Notes under the pieces: generated by a model | The model's database searches: none | What the model saw: the letters and a program-made list of their open reading frames with translations, nothing else | What the model was told of the DNA's origin: nothing | Made by a program: the position numbers and the translations under genes | Part shown: in pieces, positions 8,600 through 15,737 of the stretch | Position numbering within the stretch: position 1 is the stretch's first letter | Layout: every line of letters begins with the position of its first letter | NCBI GenBank assembly: GCA_028277685.1 | Contig: JANQFT010000133.1 | Coordinates: 1-32,681 of the forward strand | DNA length: 32,681 bases | Origin: Phycisphaeraceae bacterium | GTDB taxonomy: Bacteria; Planctomycetota; Phycisphaerae; Phycisphaerales; Zrk34 | Direction of reading: 5' to 3'

Positions 8600-9304
8600 A
8601 TGTATTCACGATCGTTTCGTCCGTCGGCCTTTACTTTGGTCGAATTGTTGGTGGTGGTGGCCATCATCGCGTTGCTGATTGGCGTGCTGACCCCAGCCCT
8701 AAGCCAGGCCCGTGCCGCGGCACAGACCGTGCGATGCCTTTCGCACACGCGCACCATTGCGCTGGTCATGCAGATGTATGCCGACAGCGATCCGAACAAC
8801 CATTACCCCACCGCGCGCATGCCCATGACTGCGCCGCCGGAAACGTCGTGGATCTACCTGACGCGCAAACTGGTCGACCAACTCGACGCTTATCGCTGTC
8901 CTTCCGATCGCAGCACGAACTGGAACGCCATGATGGCCCGCCCCGGTTCATACGGCATCAACGCCTACTTCACGCCGAACCACCCGCCGTACAACGGCAT
9001 CAAGCCATCGCAGATTTTCAATCCCTCGCAAACGATTATCGCGGCCGAACTCATCGAGAATACGGCCATGGACCACTTCATGCCCATGTACTGGGGTTCG
9101 CCGCCCGCCGTGGCCAGCATGATGATGCAGGACCGTCAGTGGGACAGCGCCACCGCCCAACCCAAAACCATCATCCACACCCGGCACAACACCAAGGCCA
9201 ACTACGTGTTCACCGATGGTCACGCAGCCACCCATCCATTTACCAACACCTGGCAACAAACCGGCGGGCAGGCCCCCACCGTCGACTGGTACGACCCGCG
9301 CTGA
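8600..9304 (+). CDS. Prepilin-like secreted protein with H-X9-DG C-terminus
   Basis: The 234-residue protein opens with a basic stretch and the type III signal motif AFTLVELLVVVAIIALLIG, cleaved and methylated by prepilin peptidase in this family; Glu at +5 of the mature protein is present. The C-terminal part ends with RHNTKANYVFTDGHAATH, an exact His-X9-Asp-Gly match to the H-X9-DG motif found in large planctomycete and verrucomicrobial pseudopilin families. These proteins occur in dozens of copies per genome, and their substrate or role is not established. The ATG at 8600 follows ACGGGAG at a good spacing; an earlier in-frame GTG at 8570 lacks one. The secretion route could be the PilB/PilC machinery encoded nearby, but that is inferred. 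Confidence 0.9.
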   Translation: MYSRSFRPSAFTLVELLVVVAIIALLIGVLTPALSQARAAAQTVRCLSHTRTIALVMQMYADSDPNNHYPTARMPMTAPPETSWIYLTRKLVDQLDAYRCPSDRSTNWNAMMARPGSYGINAYFTPNHPPYNGIKPSQIFNPSQTIIAAELIENTAMDHFMPMYWGSPPAVASMMMQDRQWDSATAQPKTIIHTRHNTKANYVFTDGHAATHPFTNTWQQTGGQAPTVDWYDPR

Positions 9305-9341
9305 TATTCGCGCGATCATCCGTCAATCCTCAAGTTTCCCG

Positions 9342-9369
9342 TTGACATCATCCGATCGTGTGTTAAGCT
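9342..9369 (+). promoter_or_regulatory. Sigma-70-like promoter for a short transcription unit
   Basis: A perfect TTGACA (9342-9347) is followed after 16 bp by TAAGCT (9364-9369), which keeps the important TA..T positions. It lies just downstream of the pseudopilin-like gene and about 48 bp upstream of a 38-codon ORF that is closed by a strong terminator. The -35 is convincing; the -10 is moderate. Confidence 0.55.
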
Positions 9370-9416
9370 TCCCGCCTTGCCTGTCGATCGGGCTAAGCAG
9401 AAGGAACGCACGAATC

Positions 9417-9533
9417 ATGCGTCAATCGCAAACCAACATGACCAAGCATCATACCACCGCCAAGCAGGTGCGCTGTGGTTATGTTGAGGTGCGCCCGATA
9501 CTGATTAATCGCGGTACGAGGTGCAAACCGTAG
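9417..9533 (+). CDS. Possible 38-residue basic peptide or RNA gene
   Basis: An ATG at 9417, with AGAAGGA about 12 bases upstream, opens a 38-codon frame. The product is basic, with a His/Thr/Lys-rich start and a C-terminal part containing two Cys 17 residues apart in the segment from CGYVEVRP to TRCKP. It lies alone between a TTGACA promoter and an intrinsic terminator, so the unit makes a transcript of about 230 nt. This could be a genuine small protein, a leader peptide or simply a small RNA with a chance frame. No family is recognised. The unit ends before the downstream acetyltransferase gene, which must therefore use read-through or another promoter. Confidence 0.4.
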   Translation: MRQSQTNMTKHHTTAKQVRCGYVEVRPILINRGTRCKP

Positions 9534-9562
9534 GTTTTCTTTGAACGTGTTGAGTAAACGTC

Positions 9563-9604
9563 AAAGCCCTGCGGTTAGCCAAAACCGCAGGGCTTTTCTT
9601 TATT
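9563..9604 (+). terminator. Strong intrinsic terminator
   Basis: A 14-bp perfect stem (AAAGCCCTGCGGTT with AACCGCAGGGCTTT) with a 6-nt loop is followed by TTTTCTTTATT. The A-rich left flank means it could also work on the minus strand. It closes the small unit that starts at the TTGACA promoter. Confidence 0.92.
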
Positions 9605-9662
9605 GAGTGATGTCGGGCACCGCCCAGCCCGGCGCACAGCACGCATGAAAGCGAGGTGCGAC

Positions 9663-10238
9663 ATGTCCATCGTGTACTACCAGGGCGAACGGATTCATTT
9701 CAGGCCCATCGAACCGAACGACGAACCGAAGTTGCGCCAGTGGATCAACGATCCGCGCATCTGGTCGACGCTTTCTCATCGTCCGCCCACCAACGTTTGT
9801 CGTGAGCGTGAATGGATCGACAACCTGGGCAAAGATGACAAGCACTACAACTTCGGTATCGTCGTCAGCGAAGACGATCGTCTGATCGGTAGCTGTGGAC
9901 TGCACCTGGGCAAGCCGCACGCCCGTCGGGCTGGGTTCGGCATCATGATTGGTGATGTCGACGCGCAAAACCAAGGCTACGGCAGCGAAGCGGTGCAGCT
10001 TGCCGTGCGCTTCGGGTTCGAGGAGATCAACCTCAACCGTATCGAGTTGTCGGTGTTAGGCGGCAACGATCGCGCGATGCGCTGCTACGAGAAAGCCGGC
10101 TTCGTGCGCGAGGGTTGCCGTCGGCAGCAAACCTATCGCCATGGTAAATTCATCGATGTGTACGTGTACGGCATCCTGCGCGATGAATGGGAAGTCGCCC
10201 AGCGCGATCGCGCCCAACTGGAACCGGCATCATGCTGA
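9663..10238 (+). CDS. GNAT family acetyltransferase (RimJ/RimL-like)
   Basis: The 191-residue protein is a single GNAT domain. It begins with the pattern IHFRPIEPNDEPKLRQWINDP typical of RimJ/RimL and spermidine-type acetyltransferases. The acetyl-CoA loop is QNQGYGSEA (about residues 100-108), and the C-terminal part contains RIELSVLGGNDRAMRCYEKAGF. The ATG at 9663 has a GAGGTG element before it; an in-frame ATG at 9645 is the alternative. It overlaps the start of the next gene, a tandem GNAT protein, by 7 nt. The acceptor could be a ribosomal protein N-terminus or a small amine; sequence does not decide. Confidence 0.9.
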   Translation: MSIVYYQGERIHFRPIEPNDEPKLRQWINDPRIWSTLSHRPPTNVCREREWIDNLGKDDKHYNFGIVVSEDDRLIGSCGLHLGKPHARRAGFGIMIGDVDAQNQGYGSEAVQLAVRFGFEEINLNRIELSVLGGNDRAMRCYEKAGFVREGCRRQQTYRHGKFIDVYVYGILRDEWEVAQRDRAQLEPASC

Positions 10239-11599
10239 GCATACGACCCGCTGATGCAGAGCACCCGGCCGACGCCGAGACAATCGGTAAGATCGTCGCC
10301 TCGGCGTTCGGACCGGTCATGCGTGCGTACTATCCGCCGGATGCCGAGAATACCCTTGGTCGATACGACGCCGCCTGGGCCTTACGTGATCAACAGCGCG
10401 GTTTCCGTTGGTTCATCGGCGAGAACTCAGCTGGCCCTGTCGGTTGCATATCGCTGTGGCAACAACACCCCGGTCGTGTCGAACCCAAACGTTTGGCCGT
10501 GCTGCCGGAGCATCAACACGAAGGTGTCGGCCGGGCGCTGTTGGATCATGCGATCAACCAGGCGGAATGCGAAGGTATTGAACACATCGACATCAGTCTC
10601 GTGAAACCCAACACGGCGTTGTGCGAGTGGTATCGCGCGATGGGTTTTCAGTGGGCCGGCACGGTGGACTACCAATCGGTGCCATTCCCGGTAGGTTGGA
10701 TCACGCGCCGCGTGGACGGCCAACCCGCGCCGGCCATCCGCATCCTTGGCCCGGGCGATGAGCCGGCACTCGAACGTTTCCTCCTGCCGCATGAAGACAC
10801 CAGCATGTTCCTGCTGGGCAACATGCGCGCGGTGGGTTTGAAGGATGAAGGCAAACAACTGCACGCCACCTACGCCGCGGCGTTCGATGGCGATGACATC
10901 ATCTCCGTTGCCGCGCACAGTTGGCAGGGCATGGTGCTAACCCAGGCGCCAGTGCATCTGCCGGACGTGGTGCGCGCCGCCATCACCGCATCGGGCCGCA
11001 ATGTACACGGTTTGAACGGCAAGCGTGCTTACACCGACGCGGTGATGGATCTGTTCGATCTACCCCCCGAGGGTGACAACGTCCGCTGCAACGAGGCGGA
11101 GAGTCTGTTCGCGCTCGACCTGGCGACGTTCGACGCGCCCGACCAACTCGCGCAAGGCTGCATCACCGCCCGACGTTGGACCACCGACGATGTCGACCCG
11201 CTCGTGCCGATGGTGACCGCCTATCTGATGGAAGCGATCAACCGGCCGTCCGACACGGATCAGATGCAAAAAGATCTGCAGGACGCGGCAGAAAAGAACC
11301 TCGCTCGTTGGGTGCTATATGTGGATGATGAACTCGTTGCCACCTGCACCTGGAACGCGCGGACCGATCGCTGCGTGCAGATCGGTGGCGTCTATACCAA
11401 GCCCGAGCATCGCGGCAAAGGTTACGCGCGCTGTGTGGTGGCACAATCACTGCTTGACGCGCGGGATCAGGGTGTATCCCGCAGCGTGCTTTTCACCGGT
11501 GATGAAAACCCCGCCGCCATTCGCGCGTATGAATCGCTGGGTTATCAAAAGGTGGATGAGTACCGCCTGTACATGATGAAGAAGCCGGTGAAGGTGTGA
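10232..11599 (+). CDS. Tandem GNAT acetyltransferase (two domains)
   Basis: The 455-residue product contains two GNAT modules. The N-terminal one (about 1-160) has the CoA-loop segment LPEHQHEGVGRALLDHA and the NTALCEWYRAMGF helix. The C-terminal one (about 300-452) has GGVYTKPEHRGKGYARCVVA and ENPAAIRAYESLGY, as in FR47-like enzymes; the segment between (about 170-300) resembles the N-terminal half of such enzymes. The start ATG at 10232 overlaps the previous gene's TGA. Both CoA loops look complete, so both domains could be active. Its 3' end meets the convergent SGNH gene 7 nt away, with no terminator between. The substrate is unknown. Confidence 0.87.
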   Translation: MLSIRPADAEHPADAETIGKIVASAFGPVMRAYYPPDAENTLGRYDAAWALRDQQRGFRWFIGENSAGPVGCISLWQQHPGRVEPKRLAVLPEHQHEGVGRALLDHAINQAECEGIEHIDISLVKPNTALCEWYRAMGFQWAGTVDYQSVPFPVGWITRRVDGQPAPAIRILGPGDEPALERFLLPHEDTSMFLLGNMRAVGLKDEGKQLHATYAAAFDGDDIISVAAHSWQGMVLTQAPVHLPDVVRAAITASGRNVHGLNGKRAYTDAVMDLFDLPPEGDNVRCNEAESLFALDLATFDAPDQLAQGCITARRWTTDDVDPLVPMVTAYLMEAINRPSDTDQMQKDLQDAAEKNLARWVLYVDDELVATCTWNARTDRCVQIGGVYTKPEHRGKGYARCVVAQSLLDARDQGVSRSVLFTGDENPAAIRAYESLGYQKVDEYRLYMMKKPVKV

Positions 11600-11605
11600 G
11601 CGACT

Positions 11606-12466
11606 TCATTCTTTCGCTTGCACTTCTGCGGACCTGCCCTGCTTCATGCGCTGTTTGCCGCGCTCAATCGCCTCGGCGGTGATCTTCTCCATGGCGCGGA
11701 CTTGCGCTTCGGGTAATTCGATGAGTGGCAATGGCTGTTTCTTTTTCTTGCGCTTCCAGCGGTTTTCCAGTTTCAACGGCATGCCGGTCGGCGCATCGTC
11801 GAACAGCTTCGCATAGAACACCATTGCCGCCAGGTACGAACCCACCGGACCGGGGTGCGCACCATCTTTGCCATGCAGTGGCCAATCGGGGAAACGCTGT
11901 CGCGCGATCTCCCACGCATAACCCACCGGTGCGACCTGGCTGTTCGATTGCTTCGCCAGCTCGTAGTACGCATCGGCCAATTTCTTCTGCATGAATTGCG
12001 GATACGTTGCGGCCGGCGCCTCGATGTGCGGATGCTTCGCCGGGTCAATCCGCTTGGGTTTGGTCTTGTACGCCCATGTCATGAACAATAGTGGTTTGGC
12101 TTTTGCTTTGTTGATCTCGCCGGTCAGTTTCAAGCCGAACTCGATCATGTTCGCCGGATCAATCACACCCTGAAAACTCTGGTTCTGCATCACCACCACG
12201 TCCCACTTCTCGGCGTGCAGTTTCTTGACGGCTTTGCCTTCTGTCCAATGCTTCTCGAACGTGCGCCCGCCGGGTGTTTGCATTTTCCAGAGGAGCTTGT
12301 GCCCTTTCGACTCGGCGATCTGGTCGATTAACGCCGGCAGATCGTGGTAGTACGTGTAGCTGTTGCCGATGAACAGCACGCGCACGGTTTTCGGTTGGCC
12401 GGCATGCGCCGCACCAACACACACCAACACGATGGCAAACAGTCCGGCTACAAAACTTTGCTTCAT
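11606..12466 (-). CDS. Secreted SGNH-fold hydrolase
   Basis: The 286-residue product has an N-terminal signal peptide (basic MKQ, hydrophobic to about residue 19, AHAG cleavage region near 22). Block I of the SGNH fold is VLFIGNSYTYYHD with Ser at about 36, and a C-terminal DGAHPGPVGSYLAA supplies the Asp/His pair of block V. Block II Gly and block III Asn correspond to QTPGG and VVMQNQS. Such proteins are esterases or deacetylases acting on carbohydrate esters; the close match of block I to GNSYT is typical of secreted planctomycete and Bacteroidetes members. The ATG at 12466 is preferred because the signal peptide starts there and GGAG lies about 11 bases upstream. The C-terminus is highly basic. 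Confidence 0.85.
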   Translation of the reverse strand: MKQSFVAGLFAIVLVCVGAAHAGQPKTVRVLFIGNSYTYYHDLPALIDQIAESKGHKLLWKMQTPGGRTFEKHWTEGKAVKKLHAEKWDVVVMQNQSFQGVIDPANMIEFGLKLTGEINKAKAKPLLFMTWAYKTKPKRIDPAKHPHIEAPAATYPQFMQKKLADAYYELAKQSNSQVAPVGYAWEIARQRFPDWPLHGKDGAHPGPVGSYLAAMVFYAKLFDDAPTGMPLKLENRWKRKKKKQPLPLIELPEAQVRAMEKITAEAIERGKQRMKQGRSAEVQAKE

Positions 12467-12537
12467 CAAGGTCGTATCTCCATGGGTCATACGAAAGATC
12501 GGTCACTGCGTTTCTGCTCCAACCGATGCATGATCAA

Positions 12538-13233
12538 TCATAAATCACAGTAATTCAACTGCGGATATTGATTGGGCAACAACACCTGCGCGATCGCGCA
12601 GGCTTGCCAGGTGGCTGATGCGCTCGACAATTTCAGAATATCTGACGGTTCCTCACCACCAACCAACAACTTCGCCACCGCGTGGTCACCACGGATGACG
12701 TTCTTACCCACCATGTCCGACAGGATCGACACCTTGCCATCACTCACCTGGATCGTGGCCTGCTGATCTTCGTAACACAGCGCCAGCGTGGCCGACTGAC
12801 CGACCAACAGCGATTGATCTACGCGCGACTGCAGTTCATCCGTCATCGCTTCGAGCATCCCCGAAAGGTTCAGCACCTTCACCATGTAGCGCACTGTGGT
12901 TTGCATCATGCGAAGTGTTTCGCGTTGACGCAGAAACGTCGCCATCGGCGAGCGGTATCCCATACGAATAAACCACACCTGGTCGAGGTTGCGCTCGCGC
13001 GCGATTTTGGCAATCACCCGAATCACCTGTTCAGGCTCACCCGCGTGGTCGTCCACGCTGATGTGCGATTTGGTGTACGTGCCTTGTCGCTTATGCGTGC
13101 GACCCTGTGGGGCGATGCCCGGACGGACGTAGCCGATGGGTTTGCCCGCATCATCCGTCCAATATAACCCCAGGTCGTCCAGTTCAGGATGCTTGGCCTT
13201 GCGGAACGTCGGGCGCACCGCGGTGCCGGTCAC
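12538..13233 (-). CDS. C-terminal half of Eis-like GNAT/SCP2 module, separated from its sigma-factor half by a TAA
   Basis: This 231-codon frame is in exactly the same reading frame as the preceding ECF gene and separated from it only by a TAA and four sense codons. The start of its text (TGTAVRPTF after WNDG) continues the pattern IYN-x-WND-x-TGTxVR found in GNAT proteins, so the two pieces look like one broken domain. Residues about 45-125 complete a second GNAT-like fold, and the last 100 residues resemble the SCP2-like C-terminal domain of Eis-type acetyltransferases (IRGDHAVAKLLVGGEEPSDIL, then a Pro-rich end LLPNQYPQLNYCDL). A GTG at 13233 could start a separate protein, but no good ribosome site precedes it. 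Pseudogene fragment, stop-codon read-through and sequence error are all possible. Confidence 0.7.
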   Translation of the reverse strand: MTGTAVRPTFRKAKHPELDDLGLYWTDDAGKPIGYVRPGIAPQGRTHKRQGTYTKSHISVDDHAGEPEQVIRVIAKIARERNLDQVWFIRMGYRSPMATFLRQRETLRMMQTTVRYMVKVLNLSGMLEAMTDELQSRVDQSLLVGQSATLALCYEDQQATIQVSDGKVSILSDMVGKNVIRGDHAVAKLLVGGEEPSDILKLSSASATWQACAIAQVLLPNQYPQLNYCDL

Positions 13234-13245
13234 CCCATCATTCCA

Positions 13246-14358
13246 TTAGTTGTAGATGTCCGCAATTTCCGGCACATCGCTGAAGTAACGAAACTCATGC
13301 AACTCGATGTCAAACGTGTCGGTGGGCAGGTCTGCCGTGCGTGCGTACCACCAGCATTCGCGCCACACATCATGGTAGCCGATCTGCTGCAAGCGGGGCA
13401 TCTCATCGTAATGCTCGAACGTCAATGCCAGGTGATAGCCCTTCTCCCGTGCCGCGTCGAAGCTGGCGTTGGCCAGCTTCAGGTCCACATCCTGGTCCTG
13501 GTAATCATCATGCGTGCGCGAGCAGTTCATCGCCGCCACCTTCACCTTCGCGCTGCCGATACGCATGGTGATGTCATACGTGTGCCAGATCCCGATGATC
13601 TGGCCATCCTTCATGCCCATGCGACTGGTCTGCCAGTCGTAGTGCGAATCGTGGATGCGCCCCTCGGCATGTTCCCCGGGCGAAACTGGTTTCCATTTTG
13701 GCGTCTCGCGGTCCATGAAGGCGTAGAAATCCTTACCGTGCTTCGATTCATTCGGCGCAATAACCTGCATCACTGTTTCCACGAAGGACCGGTCGCGCGA
13801 AGGTCGCTTCGGTGTGAACGCTTCGTCAGCCAGATCCAGCAATTTCTCTTGAAGCAACTGACGCCCTTTATGCAGGCGACTTTTCACCGTACCCGGCGGC
13901 ACCCCCAGAAACGCGGCGATTTCATCCTGCCTGCGGTCAGCAAAGTAGTACAACAAGGTGGTTTCGCCGATGGCATCGGGCAGGCTGCGTATCGCTTCGA
14001 GTACGTTCCGTCGCATGTCCATCGCCTCCAGCGTGCCGTGCGGCTGATCGCGATCCCCAGCCAACACCTCCACATCGAAGTTGACCAACGGTGGGCGCTT
14101 TCGTCGGGTGATGCGATCGCACTGCTTGAACACAATCCGCCGCAACCATCCGCCGAACGCCTCCGGCTCGCGCAACTGGTCGAGGTGTTCATACGCCTGG
14201 ATAAACGCTTCCTGGCTGGCATCCTGCGCCAGGTGGAAGTCGCCCAGAATCGACACCGCGTAACCCACCGCCATGTCCTGGTACTGGCGCACCCGTTGCG
14301 CGAAACCTTCAGGGGTCGAAATATCGGTCGCCATCACTTTGGTCATACATTGCTTCAC
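13246..14358 (-). CDS. ECF sigma factor fused to GNAT-like domain, ended by in-frame TAA
   Basis: Residues about 20-90 form sigma region 2 (DASQEAFIQAYEHLDQL, then GWLRRIVFKQCDRI), and residues about 115-172 form region 4 (SLPDAIGETTLLYYFADR, then EIAAFLGVPPGTVKSRLHKGR). After a linker, residues 240-340 form a GNAT-like domain of the Eis type. Its acetyl-CoA loop, normally Q/RxxGxG, reads QDQDVD near 287-292, so both glycines are replaced by Asp and CoA binding is doubtful. It may be a ligand-sensing domain for the sigma factor. No anti-sigma gene lies nearby. The product ends abruptly at IADIYN before TAA. The first codon is GTG at 14358; ATG at 14346 or 14334 are alternatives, none with a clear ribosome site. 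Confidence 0.85.
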   Translation of the reverse strand: MKQCMTKVMATDISTPEGFAQRVRQYQDMAVGYAVSILGDFHLAQDASQEAFIQAYEHLDQLREPEAFGGWLRRIVFKQCDRITRRKRPPLVNFDVEVLAGDRDQPHGTLEAMDMRRNVLEAIRSLPDAIGETTLLYYFADRRQDEIAAFLGVPPGTVKSRLHKGRQLLQEKLLDLADEAFTPKRPSRDRSFVETVMQVIAPNESKHGKDFYAFMDRETPKWKPVSPGEHAEGRIHDSHYDWQTSRMGMKDGQIIGIWHTYDITMRIGSAKVKVAAMNCSRTHDDYQDQDVDLKLANASFDAAREKGYHLALTFEHYDEMPRLQQIGYHDVWRECWWYARTADLPTDTFDIELHEFRYFSDVPEIADIYN

Positions 14359-14367
14359 ATAAACGGT

Positions 14368-14428
14368 GTGGTTCTAGACCACCTCAAACCACATCAGGCC
14401 TGTGCCATCGGAGACCCACCTGATGTGG
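14368..14428. promoter_or_regulatory. Inverted repeats upstream of the ECF sigma gene
   Basis: Two dyads lie between the HEAT-repeat gene and the ECF sigma gene. CCACATCAGG (14389-14398) and CCTGATGTGG (14419-14428) form a 10-bp perfect inverted repeat around 20 bp, and GTGGT/ACCAC (14368-14382) brackets TCTAG ten bases before the GTG start. No T tract follows on either strand, so an operator or leader hairpin for the sigma gene is likelier than a terminator. Confidence 0.45.
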
Positions 14429-14544
14429 TGGAAGGTTCATTTCGTTTTTGAAAATCTTTGAATCTGCATGCAGGGAGAAAACCAGAAAATCGGATTTCGG
14501 CTCATTGATGAAATGCATTCATTTTTTGCTTTTCTGTTTTCTTG

Positions 14545-15612
14545 TCACCATCGTATCTTTGCGTAGCCACGATGGGCCGTCAGTTTACGCGCCATCTTGT
14601 TGATTTGTGGGTTCGGATCGGTCAAGGCGAACTCAAACAGGCGACGGTGCTGTTTCGCATCAATGTGCCTTAGATGACGGGCCACCTGAAGGCGCACGTG
14701 GGTGGCGGGATCTTTCAAACCGCGCTCGATCCAATGCAGTCGATGGTCTGCATCGTGTTGGGCCAGCAGTGACAATGCCGCCCCGCGCAGGTGCATATCC
14801 TCACTGCGCGTGAGTGGACGAAGCATCGCGGCATCACCCGCTTCGCAATCGCGCATGATTTTCATGGCCGTCAGCCGCACCTGCTGCTGCGCATCATCCA
14901 GGAACATCGCGCACCAGTCGAACAGATCGGGATCACCGATCTTTTTGAGTTTCTTCAAGCCGCGGATGCGCATGGCGGGTTGTTCACTTTCAAGGAAGTT
15001 CAGCGCTTCATCCTCGTCAGCCGCCACCCACCTCGCACTGGACTCCGCCACCACGCGAATGGTTTTCACCTGGGGCCACGCGGTCAGCCGCTTCGGATCA
15101 ACGCGCACTTCCGCGAAGTAATCCGGCAGCCACTGATAGGCCAGTTCCAGCAACTCGTTCGGTTTGATGGTGTGGTTGTCCTTGCTTTCGATGCGACGCT
15201 CGACCCAGCGCGACAATCGTTGTACGCCGGGATGCGATGCCCCCACCCCTTTCCATGGCTTGATGCGCAGGATACGATTCAGCCACGCGGCCATCTCGCG
15301 CGGAGCAACCGGCACGCCGATGAGCGATTCGCGACTGAGCACACTCGCCCCGACCGGACCATCAATGGCAATGATACCGCCCTGATGAAACACACTTTTA
15401 TCGCCAATGGTGGATTGAAGCCTGGGCAAGTCCAACTCACAGCGCAACACGACCGGCCTGTCGCGCGTGCGCCGGGCCTGCTGCTTGCCCCGCCGATCAG
15501 CGTAGGCTTTGCTTTCCGCGAACCACACCCGCCGCGATGGCTTGCGGGGCAGGAACCCTTCGGTGCAAATCCGCTGGGCCCGTCGCGCGGTTGTTCCGTG
15601 ATAGACGATCAT
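14545..15612 (-). CDS. Putative ADP-ribosyltransferase-like N-terminus plus HEAT repeats
   Basis: The 355-residue product starts MIVYHGTTARRAQRI, followed by GFLPRKPSRRVWFAESKAYADR. A short strand ending in YHGT, then an alpha helix, a GF turn and a FA..SKAYA helix is the arrangement of the ADP-ribosyltransferase/KptA (ART) fold, where His and Tyr bind NAD; this assignment is from pattern only, and the third catalytic residue is not clear. Residues about 100-200 are helical and unassigned. Residues about 205-345 are HEAT-type repeats, with units such as MRIRGLKKLKKIGD, VRLTAMKIMRD, LRGAALSLLAQHD and VRLQVARHLRHID. ATG 15612 has GGAAAG upstream. HEAT repeats usually bind protein or nucleic acid. 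I do not know a described function for this combination. Confidence 0.75.
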   Translation of the reverse strand: MIVYHGTTARRAQRICTEGFLPRKPSRRVWFAESKAYADRRGKQQARRTRDRPVVLRCELDLPRLQSTIGDKSVFHQGGIIAIDGPVGASVLSRESLIGVPVAPREMAAWLNRILRIKPWKGVGASHPGVQRLSRWVERRIESKDNHTIKPNELLELAYQWLPDYFAEVRVDPKRLTAWPQVKTIRVVAESSARWVAADEDEALNFLESEQPAMRIRGLKKLKKIGDPDLFDWCAMFLDDAQQQVRLTAMKIMRDCEAGDAAMLRPLTRSEDMHLRGAALSLLAQHDADHRLHWIERGLKDPATHVRLQVARHLRHIDAKQHRRLFEFALTDPNPQINKMARKLTAHRGYAKIRW

Positions 15613-15636
15613 GGATATATCTTTCCAATGTGTTTT

Positions 15637-15730
15637 CACCACAGAGAACACAGTGATCGCAAAGCAAGGCGTTGTGTTCGGACAAAGTAACTCTGTATCC
15701 GCCTCTGCGCCCTCCGCGCTCTCTGCGGTT
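15637..15730. repeat. Short element with imperfect terminal inverted repeats
   Basis: The left end reads CACCACAGAGAACACAG and the right end CTCTCTGCGGTT; ACCACAGAG and CTCTGCGGT are inverted copies with one wobble. The right half also repeats CTCTGCG and CCGCG-like words. This fills most of the 125-bp gap between the cyclase and the HEAT-repeat gene. The composition and end structure are like small non-coding dispersed repeats seen in many environmental bacterial genomes. Only this one copy is seen clearly here, so repetition in the genome is inferred. Confidence 0.45.
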
Positions 15731-15737
15731 CGTTCAG

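Noticed and set aside
13189-14451. Long plus-strand ORF over the ECF sigma gene
   Set aside because: It is 420 codons but is antisense to clear sigma regions 2 and 4, and is rich in His/Arg as expected for a shadow frame in GC-rich DNA.
15637-15730. CRISPR-like or tRNA-like element
   Set aside because: The repeated words are too short and irregular for CRISPR, and no cloverleaf or CCA arrangement is present.
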